From Thermoleophilia bacterium (GTDB lineage: Bacteria; Actinomycetota; Thermoleophilia; Gaiellales; SKUG01): a stretch of 27,781 nt of DNA. The translations under genes and the position numbers were made by a program. The notes below the pieces were generated by a model. It did not search any database. It was not told the origin of the DNA and saw nothing but the letters and a program-made list of their open reading frames with translations. This document shows positions 12,789 to 21,600 of the stretch, one piece after another; the first letter of the stretch is position 1; every line of letters starts with the position of its first letter. The stretch spans positions 1 to 27,781 of the forward strand of contig JAGQUL010000209.1 in the NCBI GenBank assembly GCA_020438525.1, written 5' to 3'.

Positions 12789-15353
12789 TTACGAGCGTCG
12801 GCTCGCCAGCCCGATGCTCGCGGCGCCCAGGGCGACGGCCATGAGCCCGCCCAGGAACAGCTCGAGCAGGCCGAGACCCGTGAACGGGAGCGACGCTGCG
12901 GTCGCGGTCGTTGCCGCGACCAGGGTGGTCGTCGACGGCGTCGCCGAGGCACCGGCAGTAGCGGTCGGCGTTGCCGGCGTGCTGCTCGGGGTGCTTGGCG
13001 TGGTCGTCGGCGTGGTTGCGCCGGACGAGGGCGCATTGGCACCCGGAGCACCGGCCGGTCCTGCCGGTCCAACCGGTCCCGCGGGGCCTGCCGGTCCAGC
13101 CGGTCCCGCGGGGCCAGCCGGTCCTTCAGGTCCTGCCGGTCCGGGAGGTCCTGCCGGAGGAGGCGTCGGTGCTTCCACGTCGCCGATCGTGTTGTCGCCG
13201 GTCTCCACCGGGCCGCTGTCGCCGCCGGTCGTGGTGGAGTTGATCGACGCATCGCCGCCGTTGCCGCCGTTGCCGCCGTTGCCGCTGTTGCCGCTGGTGG
13301 CGCTGACGTTCATGACGCACGACGAGCCGCTGCCGATCGCGAAGCAGACCGCGGCGGCGGTGTTGTGGCCGGTGTCGCCGCTGCTGCCACCGCTTCCGCC
13401 GGATCCACCCGACGCCGAGTTGGACGACGACGCGCCGCCGCCGTTGCCGCTCGAGGTGTTGCCGGTCGCGATCGCGTTCGAGTCGGCGTTCTCCACCGAC
13501 ACGTCGCCCGTCGACACGTCCTCGACCTCGGAGTCCGACGACGACTCGTTCGAGTTGCCACCGCCGCCGAACCACTCGTTGCGAACGCCTGCGGTGTTCG
13601 ACAGCACGTCGAACGCCTCCTGCATCGAGACCTGGTTGGCAGGTCCCGCACTCGCGCTGCTGGTGGCATCGACCTCGCCGCTTGCGACGTCGATCATCGC
13701 GCCGGCGTTGGTGGTGTCGATCGTGTTGTCGCCGGTCGAGACCGGGCCCGACGCGCCGCCGGTGGAGGTCGACTGGATGCTGGCGTCTCCGCCATTCCCG
13801 CCGTTGCCGCCGTTGCCGCTGTCGCCCGACGTGAGGGTGGCGTCGACGTCGGCCGAGGAGCCGTCGCCGACCGCCATGGCGTTCGCCGTCAGCTCGTTGC
13901 AGCCGGTGCTGCCGCTGTTGCCGCCGTAGCCGCCTTCGCCGCCGGACGCAGAGTTCATCGAATCGACCGAGCCGCCGTTGCCTGACTTGGTGTTGCCCGT
14001 GGTGATCGCGCTGACGTTCGTGGTACCCACCGTCACGTCACCGGTCGAGACGTCCTCGACCTCGGAGTCAGCGTTCGACGAGTTGTCGGCGCCGCTGCCG
14101 CCGAACGGTCCGGGAGGTCCGACCGGTCCTGCCACGCCCGCGAACGGCAGCGCGTTGCCACTGCTGCTCGAGAGCTGGTCCGCCTCGGCGCTCGTCGCCG
14201 ACGAGTCCGCGTTGACGTCGCCGCTCGATGCGTTGATCTCCGTGCCGCCGGATCCGCCGATCATGTTCGGTCCGGTGGTCACGCCGCCGCTGTTGCCGCC
14301 GGTGCTGTTGGACGTGATCGCGGCATCGCCGCCGGTTCCGCCGTTGCCGCCGTCACCGCTGTCGCCCGACGTCACGTCGGCGTTCACGGTCACGCTCGAG
14401 TCCGACCCGACCGCCATGCCGCCTGCCATGAGGAAGTTGTGGCCCGTGTCGCCGCTGTCGCCGCCGCTGCCGCCATCACCTGCATCGGCGCAGTTGATCG
14501 ACATCACGTTGCCGCCATCGCCGCTCGAGGTGTTGCCGGTGGTGATGGCGTTGAGATCGGTGGTCGTGACCGTGACGCTTCCGCTATAGGCGCCGTCGAC
14601 CTCCGAGTCGGCAGACGACTCGTTGCTGGTGCCGCCGCCGAAGTGCGGACCGTTGAAGTCGGACGTTCCGACCGAGTCGCCGACGGGCTGGACCGCGTCG
14701 TTGAACGCGGCCTGGTTGGCCTCGGCGCTCGTGGCCGACGACGAGGCGGTCGTATCGCCGCTCGATGCGCTGATCGTCGCGCCATCCGGCTCGATGGTGT
14801 TCGTGCCGGTGGACACGCTGCCGCTGTCGCCGCCGGTGGCCTGCGAGTTCACGGTGGCGTTGCCGCCGTTCGCGCCCTGGCCGCCGTTGCCGCTGTTGCC
14901 CGACGTGGCGTTCGCGTTCACGGTCGCGGTCGAGCCGCTGCCGACGGCCGCGCCCATCGCGATCACGGTGTTGCCGCCGGTGCTGCCGCTGCCGCCGCCG
15001 CTTCCGCCGTTGCCGCCGGACGCGTGGTTGGAGGAAGTGGCCCCGCCGCCATTGCCGCTGCTGGTGCTTCCGGTTGCGATCGTGTTGGCGGTCGTCGTCT
15101 CGACATCGACGCTGCCGGTGCCGACGTCCTCGGTCTCGGAGCTTGCGCTGCTGGCGTTGGAGCTGCCGCCCCAGCCGCTGCCGCTGGATGCCTGGTTGGC
15201 CTCGGCCGACTGGGAGGTCGAGGCAGCGCCCGTGTTGCCCGAGTTCGCATCGACCGTCGCGGCTCCTGCAACGGCGGTCGGCCCGAACGCGGCCACGCCG
15301 GCGCACGACACCGTCGTGACCAGCAGGCGCATCTTGGGGTTTCGCTTTGACAT
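12789..15353 (-). CDS. cell-wall-anchored modular surface protein with collagen-like stalk
   Basis: Encodes 854 residues; ATG 15353 has AAAGGAA upstream. Residues 1-32 form a Sec signal peptide. Residues about 35-729 are four imperfect copies of a ~178-residue module rich in Gly, Ser, Asn, Asp and Thr. Each copy has the same marks in order: a S/AxxANQ-type site (50, 211, 391, 570), an acidic SEVEDVSTGDV-type stretch, NAI-TGNTSSGNGG, a ~7-residue variable core, and GNGGNGGNGGDA followed by STGG-SG-V-TG-NTI. Residues 735-773 are 13 Gly-x-y triplets, mostly GPA. A Thr/Pro/Ser linker leads to LPFTG (822-826), a hydrophobic span and the basic end ASRRS: a sortase sorting signal. It should be a fibrous wall protein or adhesin; no sortase gene is in the window. 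I do not recognise the repeat. Confidence 0.9.
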   Translation of the reverse strand: MSKRNPKMRLLVTTVSCAGVAAFGPTAVAGAATVDANSGNTGAASTSQSAEANQASSGSGWGGSSNASSASSETEDVGTGSVDVETTTANTIATGSTSSGNGGGATSSNHASGGNGGSGGGSGSTGGNTVIAMGAAVGSGSTATVNANATSGNSGNGGQGANGGNATVNSQATGGDSGSVSTGTNTIEPDGATISASSGDTTASSSATSAEANQAAFNDAVQPVGDSVGTSDFNGPHFGGGTSNESSADSEVDGAYSGSVTVTTTDLNAITTGNTSSGDGGNVMSINCADAGDGGSGGDSGDTGHNFLMAGGMAVGSDSSVTVNADVTSGDSGDGGNGGTGGDAAITSNSTGGNSGGVTTGPNMIGGSGGTEINASSGDVNADSSATSAEADQLSSSSGNALPFAGVAGPVGPPGPFGGSGADNSSNADSEVEDVSTGDVTVGTTNVSAITTGNTKSGNGGSVDSMNSASGGEGGYGGNSGSTGCNELTANAMAVGDGSSADVDATLTSGDSGNGGNGGNGGDASIQSTSTGGASGPVSTGDNTIDTTNAGAMIDVASGEVDATSSASAGPANQVSMQEAFDVLSNTAGVRNEWFGGGGNSNESSSDSEVEDVSTGDVSVENADSNAIATGNTSSGNGGGASSSNSASGGSGGSGGSSGDTGHNTAAAVCFAIGSGSSCVMNVSATSGNSGNGGNGGNGGDASINSTTTGGDSGPVETGDNTIGDVEAPTPPPAGPPGPAGPEGPAGPAGPAGPAGPAGPVGPAGPAGAPGANAPSSGATTPTTTPSTPSSTPATPTATAGASATPSTTTLVAATTATAASLPFTGLGLLELFLGGLMAVALGAASIGLASRRS
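13167..15251 (-). repeat. four tandem ~535-bp modules inside the surface-protein gene
   Basis: The conserved acidic mark falls at residues about 73, 250, 430 and 609, spacings of 177-180 residues. Modules differ most in a segment after the ANQ site, where module 3 carries a short Pro/Gly insert (AGVAGPVGPPGPFGG) like the stalk. Confidence 0.75.
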
Positions 15354-15583
15354 GGTGAGCTGTTCCTTTCGCCCCCGCTCAGGGGATCGATGGTGTTCGC
15401 TGCGGCGGCATCGGGCCGCCGACGAAAGGGGTTGTGCCGCCGCCGACGGGCAGATCACCGGGCCCCGCGGCGGCTTCGTCAGCTCCGTCGCGTGCCCGCA
15501 CCCCGGGCGCGCAGGTCGGAAGCGCTCGTGCACGGATCCGCACCCCTCGGGCACGACGCGCCCGCGCCCGTGCCATGAACGCA
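15354..15583 (-). promoter_or_regulatory. upstream region of the surface-protein gene
   Basis: No gene is visible between the surface protein and the terminator at 15584. Two hairpins lie in the probable leader: CCCC/GGGG (15373-15385) next to the ribosome site, and GGCGGC/GCCGCC (15404-15420). I looked for c-di-AMP and c-di-GMP riboswitch signatures and saw none. No clear -10 box is seen. Confidence 0.3.
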
Positions 15584-15612
15584 CCGGGGGCCCGTCCTGG
15601 ACGGGCCCCCGG
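15584..15612 (-). terminator. strong 14-bp hairpin after the response regulator
   Basis: CCGGGGGCCCGTCC and GGACGGGCCCCCGG are exact reverse complements around a single T. It lies 85 nt past the response-regulator stop and before the surface-protein gene on the same strand, so it should isolate the two units. No T-tract, as is common in high-GC actinobacteria. Confidence 0.7.
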
Positions 15613-15697
15613 CTGGTGGCGTGGTGCGTGTAATGCGAGGCGCGTGGTGGTGGTCGCGTGCCTCGCGCGTCTGGATCCGCTCGGTGGAGGGCGGGTG

Positions 15698-16336
15698 TCA
15701 GACGATCTGGTTCTCGAGCGCCCAGCGGGCGAGCTCGGTGCGGCGCTGCACGCGTGCCATGCGTCGGATCCGAGTCAGCCGGTTCTGCACCGTGCGCGTC
15801 GACACGTACAGGGCTCGGGCGATCTGCTCGTCGGTCTCGCCGTCCACGACCATCCGCACGATCTCCGCATCGGCCTGTTCGAGGCGAGTCACGTCGCCAC
15901 CCATGGCGTCGGGCACGCCGGTCGCCGGCGACACAACCGCCGATGCGACCTGTGGCGAGAGCACCGTGCCGCCCTGGTGCACCGCGATGATCGCGTCGGC
16001 GATCTCGCGTGCGGGCTGTCGCTTCACGACGTACCCGCGCGCACCCGCGTGGAGCGCACCGAGCACGAGCGCGGGGCGTTCGGACGCGCTGAACACGAGC
16101 ACCTGCACGTTCGGGTGCAGGCGGCGGATGCGCTGAATCAGCTTGGGCCCGTCCATGTCGGGCAGGTGCAGGTCCACCAGCGCCACGTCGGGCTCGTTCA
16201 TCACGAGCGCATCGAGCAGGTCACGCGCCGACGCGACGGCGTCGCGTACCTCGACGCGCCCGTCCTCGGCAAGCGCATCGGCGATCGCGCTCCTCACGAT
16301 CGGAAAATCCTCGACGATCGAGACGCTGACGGTCAT
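15698..16336 (-). CDS. LuxR/NarL-type response regulator
   Basis: Encodes 212 residues. The receiver domain (1-120) has the acidic pair E9/D10, phosphoacceptor D55 (LVDLHLPDMDG), S84 and K105 (GYVVKRQP). The helix-turn-helix (about 150-212) reads ADAEIVRMVVDGETDEQIAR through STRTVQNRLTRI, the LuxR type with TVQNRL as recognition helix. ATG 16336 is preceded by AAAGGGGAG; an in-frame upstream ATG lacks such a site. No histidine kinase is next to it, so it is an orphan in this window. It stands just upstream of the surface-protein gene on the same strand but behind a strong terminator, so control of that gene is possible only as a separate unit. Confidence 0.9.
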   Translation of the reverse strand: MTVSVSIVEDFPIVRSAIADALAEDGRVEVRDAVASARDLLDALVMNEPDVALVDLHLPDMDGPKLIQRIRRLHPNVQVLVFSASERPALVLGALHAGARGYVVKRQPAREIADAIIAVHQGGTVLSPQVASAVVSPATGVPDAMGGDVTRLEQADAEIVRMVVDGETDEQIARALYVSTRTVQNRLTRIRRMARVQRRTELARWALENQIV

Positions 16337-16483
16337 GAAACTCCCCTTTCCCCGGACCCGAAGGCCCATGTCCCTGACGCATCCCCGTGCGCCTCAATGC
16401 AGCGCACGGTACGCCCTCCCGCAGGGCACGGAAGGCCATGCCGGGAAGGCTTAGGCAGGTCCTGCAGCCGTGACGCACCAGGG

Positions 16484-16499
16484 GTGCACGACCGTGCAC
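16484..16499. terminator. short inverted repeat at the end of the CDF gene
   Basis: GTGCACG and CGTGCAC with a 2-nt gap directly follow the CDF stop codon. With so small a loop it is either a weak terminator or an operator of the response regulator downstream. Confidence 0.3.
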
Positions 16500-16500
16500 A

Positions 16501-17907
16501 TCAGCCAGGTGGATCCTGTGGTGGCGCCGGCTCGGTGTGCACCACCACATCCACCAGCTCGGGCACCAGCTCGCCGAGCCGCTCCTCGACCCGCGTCGCG
16601 AGCACGTGCGCGTCGCTCAGCGTCTGGTCGCCGGCGGCGAGCACGGTCACGGCTGCGACGAGCCCGCGCTGCGTTCGCCGAACGCGCACGTCGACCGTGT
16701 CACGCCCGGTCACCTCGAACGCCGCCTCCGACGCCGCGCTGCGCACCGCCGCGTCGTCGTCGACCGTTCCTGCCACCGATGCATGCACGTCCACCGGCTC
16801 GATGTGCACGTCCACGTGCGTCAGCTCGGGCACGCCTGCGCGGATGTCGTCCTCGACGCGATCGGCCAGGTCGTGCGCTGCGTCCAGGCGCATGTCGGGA
16901 CGCACCTTCAGGTGCAGCGACACCTCCGGCACGCCGTCGATCAGCAGCACCCGCACGTTGTGCACCTCGTGGATCCCGGGGTGTGCGAGCGCGGCAGCGG
17001 TGACCCGGTCGCGGAGCGTCGCGCTGCGCTCGTCGGGCTCGACGTGCACCACCACGTCGCTGCCCGGCAGCGCCCGCTCGACCGCATCCTCGACCGCGTC
17101 TGCGAGCGCATGCCCCTGACCGACGTGGTCGGTGGCCGACACGCCGATCACCACGTCGGCGAGGTACGACCCGGCGCTGCGGCGAATGCGCAGGCGTCGC
17201 AGCGTGATCGGCAGGTCGAGCGAGTCGATCGCGCGGGTGGCCGTGCGCTCGGCCGCCTCCGGTGCCACGTCCATCAGCACCTGTGCGTTGTCCCACAGCA
17301 GCCGCCACGCGTTGAACGCGACGATCGCCGCGACCACGAGCGCGGCGATCGAGTCGCCCGGGCCGAATCCGAGCGCCACGAGCGCGAGCCCGGCGAACAC
17401 CGCGATCGAACCCGCGAGGTCGCTTGCGAAGTGCAGCGCGTTGGAGGCCAGCGCCGGGCTGCCGTGCACCGCAGCGGCGCGATGGCTCACGACCGTGCGC
17501 CACGCATCGATCGCGATCACCACGAGCGCCACGCCGATCAGCCAGCCACCCACCGTCGGCACGTGCGTGCCGGTGACGAGCCGGTGGATCGCCTCGTAGG
17601 AGATGTACGCCGTGGCGAGCAGCAGGATGATCGACTCCGCAAGCGCCGCCAGGTGTTCGGCGCGCCCGTGACCCCACGGGTGACGCCGATCGGGCGGGCG
17701 CTGGCCGACGCGGATCGCGATGAATGTGAGCACGGCGGCGATCAGGTCGGCGCCGGAGTGGAGCGCCTCGGCGAGCAGGCCGAGGCTGCCGGACGCGGCG
17801 CCTGCGCTGAGCTTGATCGCCACGAGCAGCAGCGCAGCAACGATCGACGCGAGCGCAACGCGTCGCTGCTGGCGGTGGCTGCCGTCGTCGGGCGGGGACG
17901 CGTGCAC
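16501..17907 (-). CDS. CDF family metal transporter with three C-terminal domains
   Basis: Encodes 468 residues from GTG 17907, set by a TATGGT -10 box ending 6 nt upstream (leaderless). Six helices cover residues about 15-205 with metal sites H50/D54 (EALHSGAD) and H159/D163 (NALHFASD). A normal CDF protein has one cytoplasmic dimer domain; here three follow each other: about 214-293 (ending VVVHVEPDE), 294-373 (ending VDVHIEPVD) and 383-460 (ending VVVHTEPAP), each with a G/AH-LA--VED/EE helix and the VxVHxEP strand. Zn, Fe or Co/Ni export are possible; HD-HD favours Zn/Cd. It is divergent from the chemotaxis receptor gene and precedes the response regulator by 164 nt. Confidence 0.9.
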   Translation of the reverse strand: MHASPPDDGSHRQQRRVALASIVAALLLVAIKLSAGAASGSLGLLAEALHSGADLIAAVLTFIAIRVGQRPPDRRHPWGHGRAEHLAALAESIILLLATAYISYEAIHRLVTGTHVPTVGGWLIGVALVVIAIDAWRTVVSHRAAAVHGSPALASNALHFASDLAGSIAVFAGLALVALGFGPGDSIAALVVAAIVAFNAWRLLWDNAQVLMDVAPEAAERTATRAIDSLDLPITLRRLRIRRSAGSYLADVVIGVSATDHVGQGHALADAVEDAVERALPGSDVVVHVEPDERSATLRDRVTAAALAHPGIHEVHNVRVLLIDGVPEVSLHLKVRPDMRLDAAHDLADRVEDDIRAGVPELTHVDVHIEPVDVHASVAGTVDDDAAVRSAASEAAFEVTGRDTVDVRVRRTQRGLVAAVTVLAAGDQTLSDAHVLATRVEERLGELVPELVDVVVHTEPAPPQDPPG

Positions 17908-17913
17908 GGACCT

Positions 17914-17919
17914 ACCATA
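17914..17919 (-). promoter_or_regulatory. -10 box, leaderless start of the triple-domain CDF gene
   Basis: TATGGT on the minus strand, 6 nt before GTG 17907. Confidence 0.45.
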
Positions 17920-17969
17920 GCGTGGGACCCGGAATGCAGTGACAGATTTACGCAGACTCTGGTTCGACG

Positions 17970-18023
17970 CCGGTACGGACCGGCAGCCGCGCTGCCGAGG
18001 CATGGCGCGGACCACCGCGCCAT
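17970..18023 (+). promoter_or_regulatory. three short hairpins upstream of the chemotaxis receptor
   Basis: CCGGT/ACCGG (17970-17983), GGCAGC/GCTGCC (17982-17996) and ATGGCGCGG/CCGCGCCAT with a 4-nt loop (18002-18023) follow one another; the last is strong. They may lie in the leader of the receptor mRNA or form operators. No known riboswitch pattern is seen. Confidence 0.3.
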
Positions 18024-18129
18024 CCCGGATGCCGCGCGCGTGACGCGCCCACGACGCCCCCGTGGTCGCGCGCCCGCATCGCGGCTGGGATTCACGCACC
18101 ACCACAGACGTCCGGAGGACGCCACGACC

Positions 18130-19794
18130 ATGCACCGCACCGAGGCAGCCAACGCACATGTCGAGACGATCGCCGCCCTGGCACTTGCCAGCGGCCTGAT
18201 CACGTCGGCAGCTGCGCTCGGCGGCGCGCGCCCCGCGGTCGTGGCGTCCTTCGCGATGTCGCTCGCGGCACTGCTCGCGATCATCGGTGCGGTCATGCTC
18301 GCCCGCGCCGCTCGCGGCGCATCCGCCCGTGCCGCCGGCAACAGCACCGACCAGCTCGTCGACGACCTGCGCGCCGTGGTCGACGGCCACGCCGATCGGC
18401 TCGCCCCGACCGGCAACGCCGACCTCGATCAGGTGCTCGGAGTGCTCATGGACCAGCGACGCGGCGACGTGGAGCACGCAGCGCGCGTCGATGCGCTCAT
18501 CGAGGACTGGACCGGCTGCGTGCAGCGTCTGGCCGAGGGCGACCTCGCCCGCGACGTATCGTTCGACCCGGAGGACACGCTCGGCTCGGCGCTCGCCCTG
18601 CTGCAGGGGCGCCAGCGCGAGTTCGCAGACGTTGCCCGCCGCATCGCCGACGGCGACCTCACCGTCAACGTCGAGGCATGGAGCGAGCGTGACCTGATGG
18701 GCTTCGCGCTCTCCGGCATGGTCGACGGGCTGCGCGAGACCGTCGGCGAGCTGCGCGACGCGAGCGACCGCCTGCAGGCCTCGTCCAGCAGCATGACCGG
18801 CATCTCCGGCGAGGTCAGCCGCGGCATGGAGGAGGTCGCCGTGCAGACCGGCCAGCTCGCCACCGGCGCCGAGAGCCAGGTGCGCGTGCTCGAGTCCACG
18901 CAGGGCGATGCCGAGCGCGCGGTCGAGGCCTCCCGCGACGCGCTCGCAGTGACCGCCGAAGGCGTCAAGAGCGTCGAGCTCGCCGACGGCACGATGGCGG
19001 CGCTCGCCACCGCGTCCGCCGAGGTCAAGGACGCAATCGACTCGCTGTCGGAGCGCTCCGGCAAGATCGTCGACTTCGTCGGGATGATCACCACGATCGC
19101 CGACCAGACCAACCTGCTTGCGCTCAACGCCGCCATCGAGGCTGCGCGCGCCGGCGAGCACGGCCGTGGATTCGCGGTCGTTGCCGACGAGGTCCGCAAG
19201 CTCGCGGAGGAGAGCCAGCGCTCCGCCGCGCAGATCAGCAAGCTCGTCGAGGAGATCCAGGGCGAGACCACCCGAACCGTCGAGGTCGTCGAGCGCACCG
19301 TCGACCAGGTCGGCGACGGCACCCGCGTCGTGGGCGAGGCCCGCGCCGCCTTCGAGCAGATCCGCACCGCGATCGACCAGTCGAGCGAGCGCGTGGCAGG
19401 CATCCTCACCTCGCTCGGCGAGGTCGCCACGGTCGCCAACAACGCATCCGTCTCCACCGAGGCCGTGAGCGCCGCCACCGAGCAGACGAGCGCGTCGATG
19501 CAGGAGCTCGACGCGAGCGCCGCCACCACCGCGCAGCTCTCCAACGCGCTCGCCCAGGTCGCCGCGCGGTTCCAGCTCGAGGCGTCCTCCGATTCGGTCG
19601 ACGACGACGACCAGCCGCTCGTGACCGAGCAGGCGACCGCTGCCGCGCCGACCCTGATCGTGGAGCAGGTCGCTGAGGCCGAGGCCGAGCCGGCCAGCGC
19701 CGAGCCACGCACGCCGAGCGTGTTCCCGAGCGCCGCGGCAACGATGGCGCTGCCGTCGCACCTGCCCGAGGATCGACCGGGCGAAGCTGCCTGA
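18130..19794 (+). CDS. methyl-accepting chemotaxis protein
   Basis: Encodes 554 residues; ATG 18130 has GGAGG 11 nt upstream. Two membrane helices (about 14-34 and 38-59) are separated by only a few residues, so there is no periplasmic ligand domain. A long linker with two HAMP-like stretches (each with R/Q-L-AEGDL or [11 protein letters not shown]) spans about 75-220. The signalling tip [20 protein letters not shown] and [20 protein letters not shown] at about residues 322-361 is nearly identical to the family consensus. The Ala/Glu/Pro-rich tail has no CheR-binding pentapeptide. It should relay an internal or membrane-sensed cue to CheA/CheW, none of which is in the window. It ends 3 nt before the stop of the convergent membrane-protein gene. 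Confidence 0.95.
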   Translation: MHRTEAANAHVETIAALALASGLITSAAALGGARPAVVASFAMSLAALLAIIGAVMLARAARGASARAAGNSTDQLVDDLRAVVDGHADRLAPTGNADLDQVLGVLMDQRRGDVEHAARVDALIEDWTGCVQRLAEGDLARDVSFDPEDTLGSALALLQGRQREFADVARRIADGDLTVNVEAWSERDLMGFALSGMVDGLRETVGELRDASDRLQASSSSMTGISGEVSRGMEEVAVQTGQLATGAESQVRVLESTQGDAERAVEASRDALAVTAEGVKSVELADGTMAALATASAEVKDAIDSLSERSGKIVDFVGMITTIADQTNLLALNAAIEAARAGEHGRGFAVVADEVRKLAEESQRSAAQISKLVEEIQGETTRTVEVVERTVDQVGDGTRVVGEARAAFEQIRTAIDQSSERVAGILTSLGEVATVANNASVSTEAVSAATEQTSASMQELDASAATTAQLSNALAQVAARFQLEASSDSVDDDDQPLVTEQATAAAPTLIVEQVAEAEAEPASAEPRTPSVFPSAAATMALPSHLPEDRPGEAA

Positions 19795-19797
19795 CCG

Positions 19798-21075
19798 TCA
19801 GCCGGCAGCCGCCGGCGTGGGCGGCGTTCCGCCGCGCGCGTGCGTGGTCGTCGTCGCCCCTGATCCGGAGTCGCTGCGGAAGCGATCGAAGCTCGCAATG
19901 CGAAGCTCCGGATGCCGCTCGACGATCGAGCGCGACGCGGTCCAGCACGCCATCTCGCCGAGCGGACCGGAGATCGCGCGGAACTGGCGGACGAGCGCAT
20001 CCACCGCGACCTCGTCGGTCGCCGATGCGGTACCGGACTCCTCGTCGATGCTGATCCCCGGAACCGAGCGCAGCACGCCGCGCGCGGTCTGCGGGCCGAG
20101 CACGCGCTCCTGCGCCACGAGGATCGCGGACGGAAGCGCCTCGAGCGGGGGCAGCTGCGCGGTCTCGTCGGACTCGGCGAGCGCCTGCTCGGGGCTCCAT
20201 GCGCGGGCCGCGTCGTCTGCGGCCTGCTGGGCGCGAACGTCGGCAGCGAGGAACAGGTAGGCGGCGACGGAGCTCGCCACGATGAACGCGCCGTAGAGCA
20301 GGTCGCTGATCTCGCCGTTGTAGAAGATGTCCTTGGCGATCCGGTAGTTGAAGAACAGGTCGCCGATGTAGAGCAGCAGGATCGACACGGTGTAGGCGAG
20401 CACGGGCGCGAAGAAGCGACCGCCGGCGGCGCGGCGCGCGCCCACCGCGACGATGATCGCGGCGGCGAGCAGCACCACGTCGCTGAGGATGTAGGTGGTG
20501 CTGATCACCGCGGCGAGCGGCGTGTCGAACGTGCCGGCCTCGGGTCCGGTGATTCCGAACGGCAGCCACGAGGCGGGCAGCATGATCCACGCGTTGAGGG
20601 GAAACGCAACGGCAAGCGTGAGTGGCAGCCAGCGCCAGTCGCGGCCGGTGAGCCCGACGACCTTGGACAGCTCCCAGAGCGCCCACCCGGCGAAGGGGAG
20701 CACGGCGAGGTAGCCGGCGTCGGCGAGCGAGGGGTACGGAGCGTCGTCGCCGCCGACGTTCTTGAGGAACCAGTAGAAGTTCCCGAGGCCCCAGAGCACG
20801 GTGCCGATCCCGTAGGCGAGCAGCGCGCGACCGATCGCGCTCGACCAGCCGCCGTAGCGCCGGGCGATCGAGACCTGGAAGACGAAGAACGGCACGGCCA
20901 CGAAGCTGGCGTTGAGCACGCCGAAGTAGATGGGATCCCACGGGTTGCGCCAGTTGAAGTCGGGGGTGGTGGCGCCCCAGTCGGTGACCGACTGGACGTA
21001 CGTGAAGTGGGCGATGATCGCACCCGCCCAGAGGATCAGGAACGTGCGGAACCACGTGAGCTGCGAGCTGTTCAT
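19798..21075 (-). CDS. eight-helix membrane protein with unknown cytoplasmic domain
   Basis: Encodes 425 residues; ATG 21075 follows GGGAAGG. Eight hydrophobic segments cover residues about 8-280. The motif YPSLADAGYLAVLPFAGWAL and an upstream WGLGNFYWFL resemble the multi-pass sensor region in front of many GGDEF/EAL proteins (the SLAD-YL pattern). No GGDEF or kinase domain follows. Instead residues about 310-400 form a soluble domain (LPSAILVAQERVLGPQTARG, VRQFRAISGPLGEMACWTAS) that I cannot place, ending in a Gly/Thr/Pro-rich tail. It is tail-to-tail with the chemotaxis receptor. A sensor with a non-enzymatic output domain is the best guess. Confidence 0.75.
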   Translation of the reverse strand: MNSSQLTWFRTFLILWAGAIIAHFTYVQSVTDWGATTPDFNWRNPWDPIYFGVLNASFVAVPFFVFQVSIARRYGGWSSAIGRALLAYGIGTVLWGLGNFYWFLKNVGGDDAPYPSLADAGYLAVLPFAGWALWELSKVVGLTGRDWRWLPLTLAVAFPLNAWIMLPASWLPFGITGPEAGTFDTPLAAVISTTYILSDVVLLAAAIIVAVGARRAAGGRFFAPVLAYTVSILLLYIGDLFFNYRIAKDIFYNGEISDLLYGAFIVASSVAAYLFLAADVRAQQAADDAARAWSPEQALAESDETAQLPPLEALPSAILVAQERVLGPQTARGVLRSVPGISIDEESGTASATDEVAVDALVRQFRAISGPLGEMACWTASRSIVERHPELRIASFDRFRSDSGSGATTTTHARGGTPPTPAAAG

Positions 21076-21150
21076 GCCGGCAGCCTTCCCGAAATCGTGC
21101 GGTTCGATTCGCTGACGGAGCGGTGCTGAGTGCCTGCAGCGGTTTCGCGG

Positions 21151-21156
21151 TAGCGT
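21151..21156 (+). promoter_or_regulatory. -10 box, leaderless start of the NYN gene
   Basis: TAGCGT, 6 nt before GTG 21163. Confidence 0.45.
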
Positions 21157-21162
21157 GGGGGC

Positions 21163-21546
21163 GTGGCTGATGCGCTCGTGATCCTGGTCGACGGCTCGAA
21201 CGTGCGGCGTTCGACGTGGCCGAACCCGTCGCCGGCGCAGCTCGTGGAGGCGCTCGATGCATGGCGCGCCGGGTGGCGCGAAAAGGTCGCTGCGCTGGTC
21301 GAGGTCGTGGTGGTGTTCGACGGTCGTTCCGGCGCCGGATCGACCGAGCTCGTGGAGGTGATCGACGTGCCGTATGCCGACGACGAGCTCGTCGACGTGG
21401 CACGCGAGGCGATCGAGCTCGGCGCGCGCGTGGAGGCAGCGACGAGCGACCGCGAGCTGTGCGAGCGCCTGGAGGCCGCAGGCGCGACCGTCACGTGGGG
21501 CGGCGGTCGCCTCCTGCGCGAGCTCGGGCTCGCGCGAGGCCGGTGA
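21163..21546 (+). CDS. NYN/PIN-like (YacP-type) RNase-fold protein
   Basis: Encodes 127 residues from GTG 21163. The order of acidic motifs is that of NYN/YacP domains: ILVDGSNVRRS (D10, N13), VVVVFDGRSG, YADDELVDVA and AATSDRELCERLEAAG. These acidic residues would bind metal for RNA cleavage. The length fits a single domain. The final segment GATVTWGGGRLLRELG is also typical. It lacks any partner domain. A role in RNA processing is inferred from the fold; it stands alone with its own leaderless promoter. Confidence 0.8.
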   Translation: MADALVILVDGSNVRRSTWPNPSPAQLVEALDAWRAGWREKVAALVEVVVVFDGRSGAGSTELVEVIDVPYADDELVDVAREAIELGARVEAATSDRELCERLEAAGATVTWGGGRLLRELGLARGR

Positions 21547-21566
21547 ACCGCGAACGTATGTTCGAT

Positions 21567-21594
21567 TTGGTGTGTCTGGTCGCCTGTCTACAGT
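21567..21594 (+). promoter_or_regulatory. leaderless promoter of the HNH gene
   Basis: TTGGTG (21567-21572), 16-nt spacer, TACAGT (21589-21594), then 6 nt to ATG 21601. Arms GCCTGT (21582-21587) and ACGGGC (21595-21600) flank the -10 box and pair fully if one T-G pair is allowed. Confidence 0.5.
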
Positions 21595-21600
21595 ACGGGC

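Noticed and set aside
13167..15251. Repeats in the surface gene as a mobile or satellite repeat
   Set aside because: The period matches protein modules and the frame is kept throughout.
15354..15583. A c-di-AMP or c-di-GMP riboswitch before the surface gene, as seen before many actinobacterial wall genes
   Set aside because: None of the conserved sequence blocks of those riboswitches could be found; only simple hairpins are present.
17958..17975. A GGTTCGACGCCGG stretch resembling a tRNA T-arm, possible second island end
   Set aside because: The stem pairs imperfectly and no acceptor strand follows; it is intergenic sequence before the receptor gene.
16537..18129. Plus-strand frame running open into the chemotaxis receptor from far upstream
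   Set aside because: It is the antisense of the CDF transporter gene (His/Arg/Val-rich); the receptor has its own ribosome site and start at 18130.
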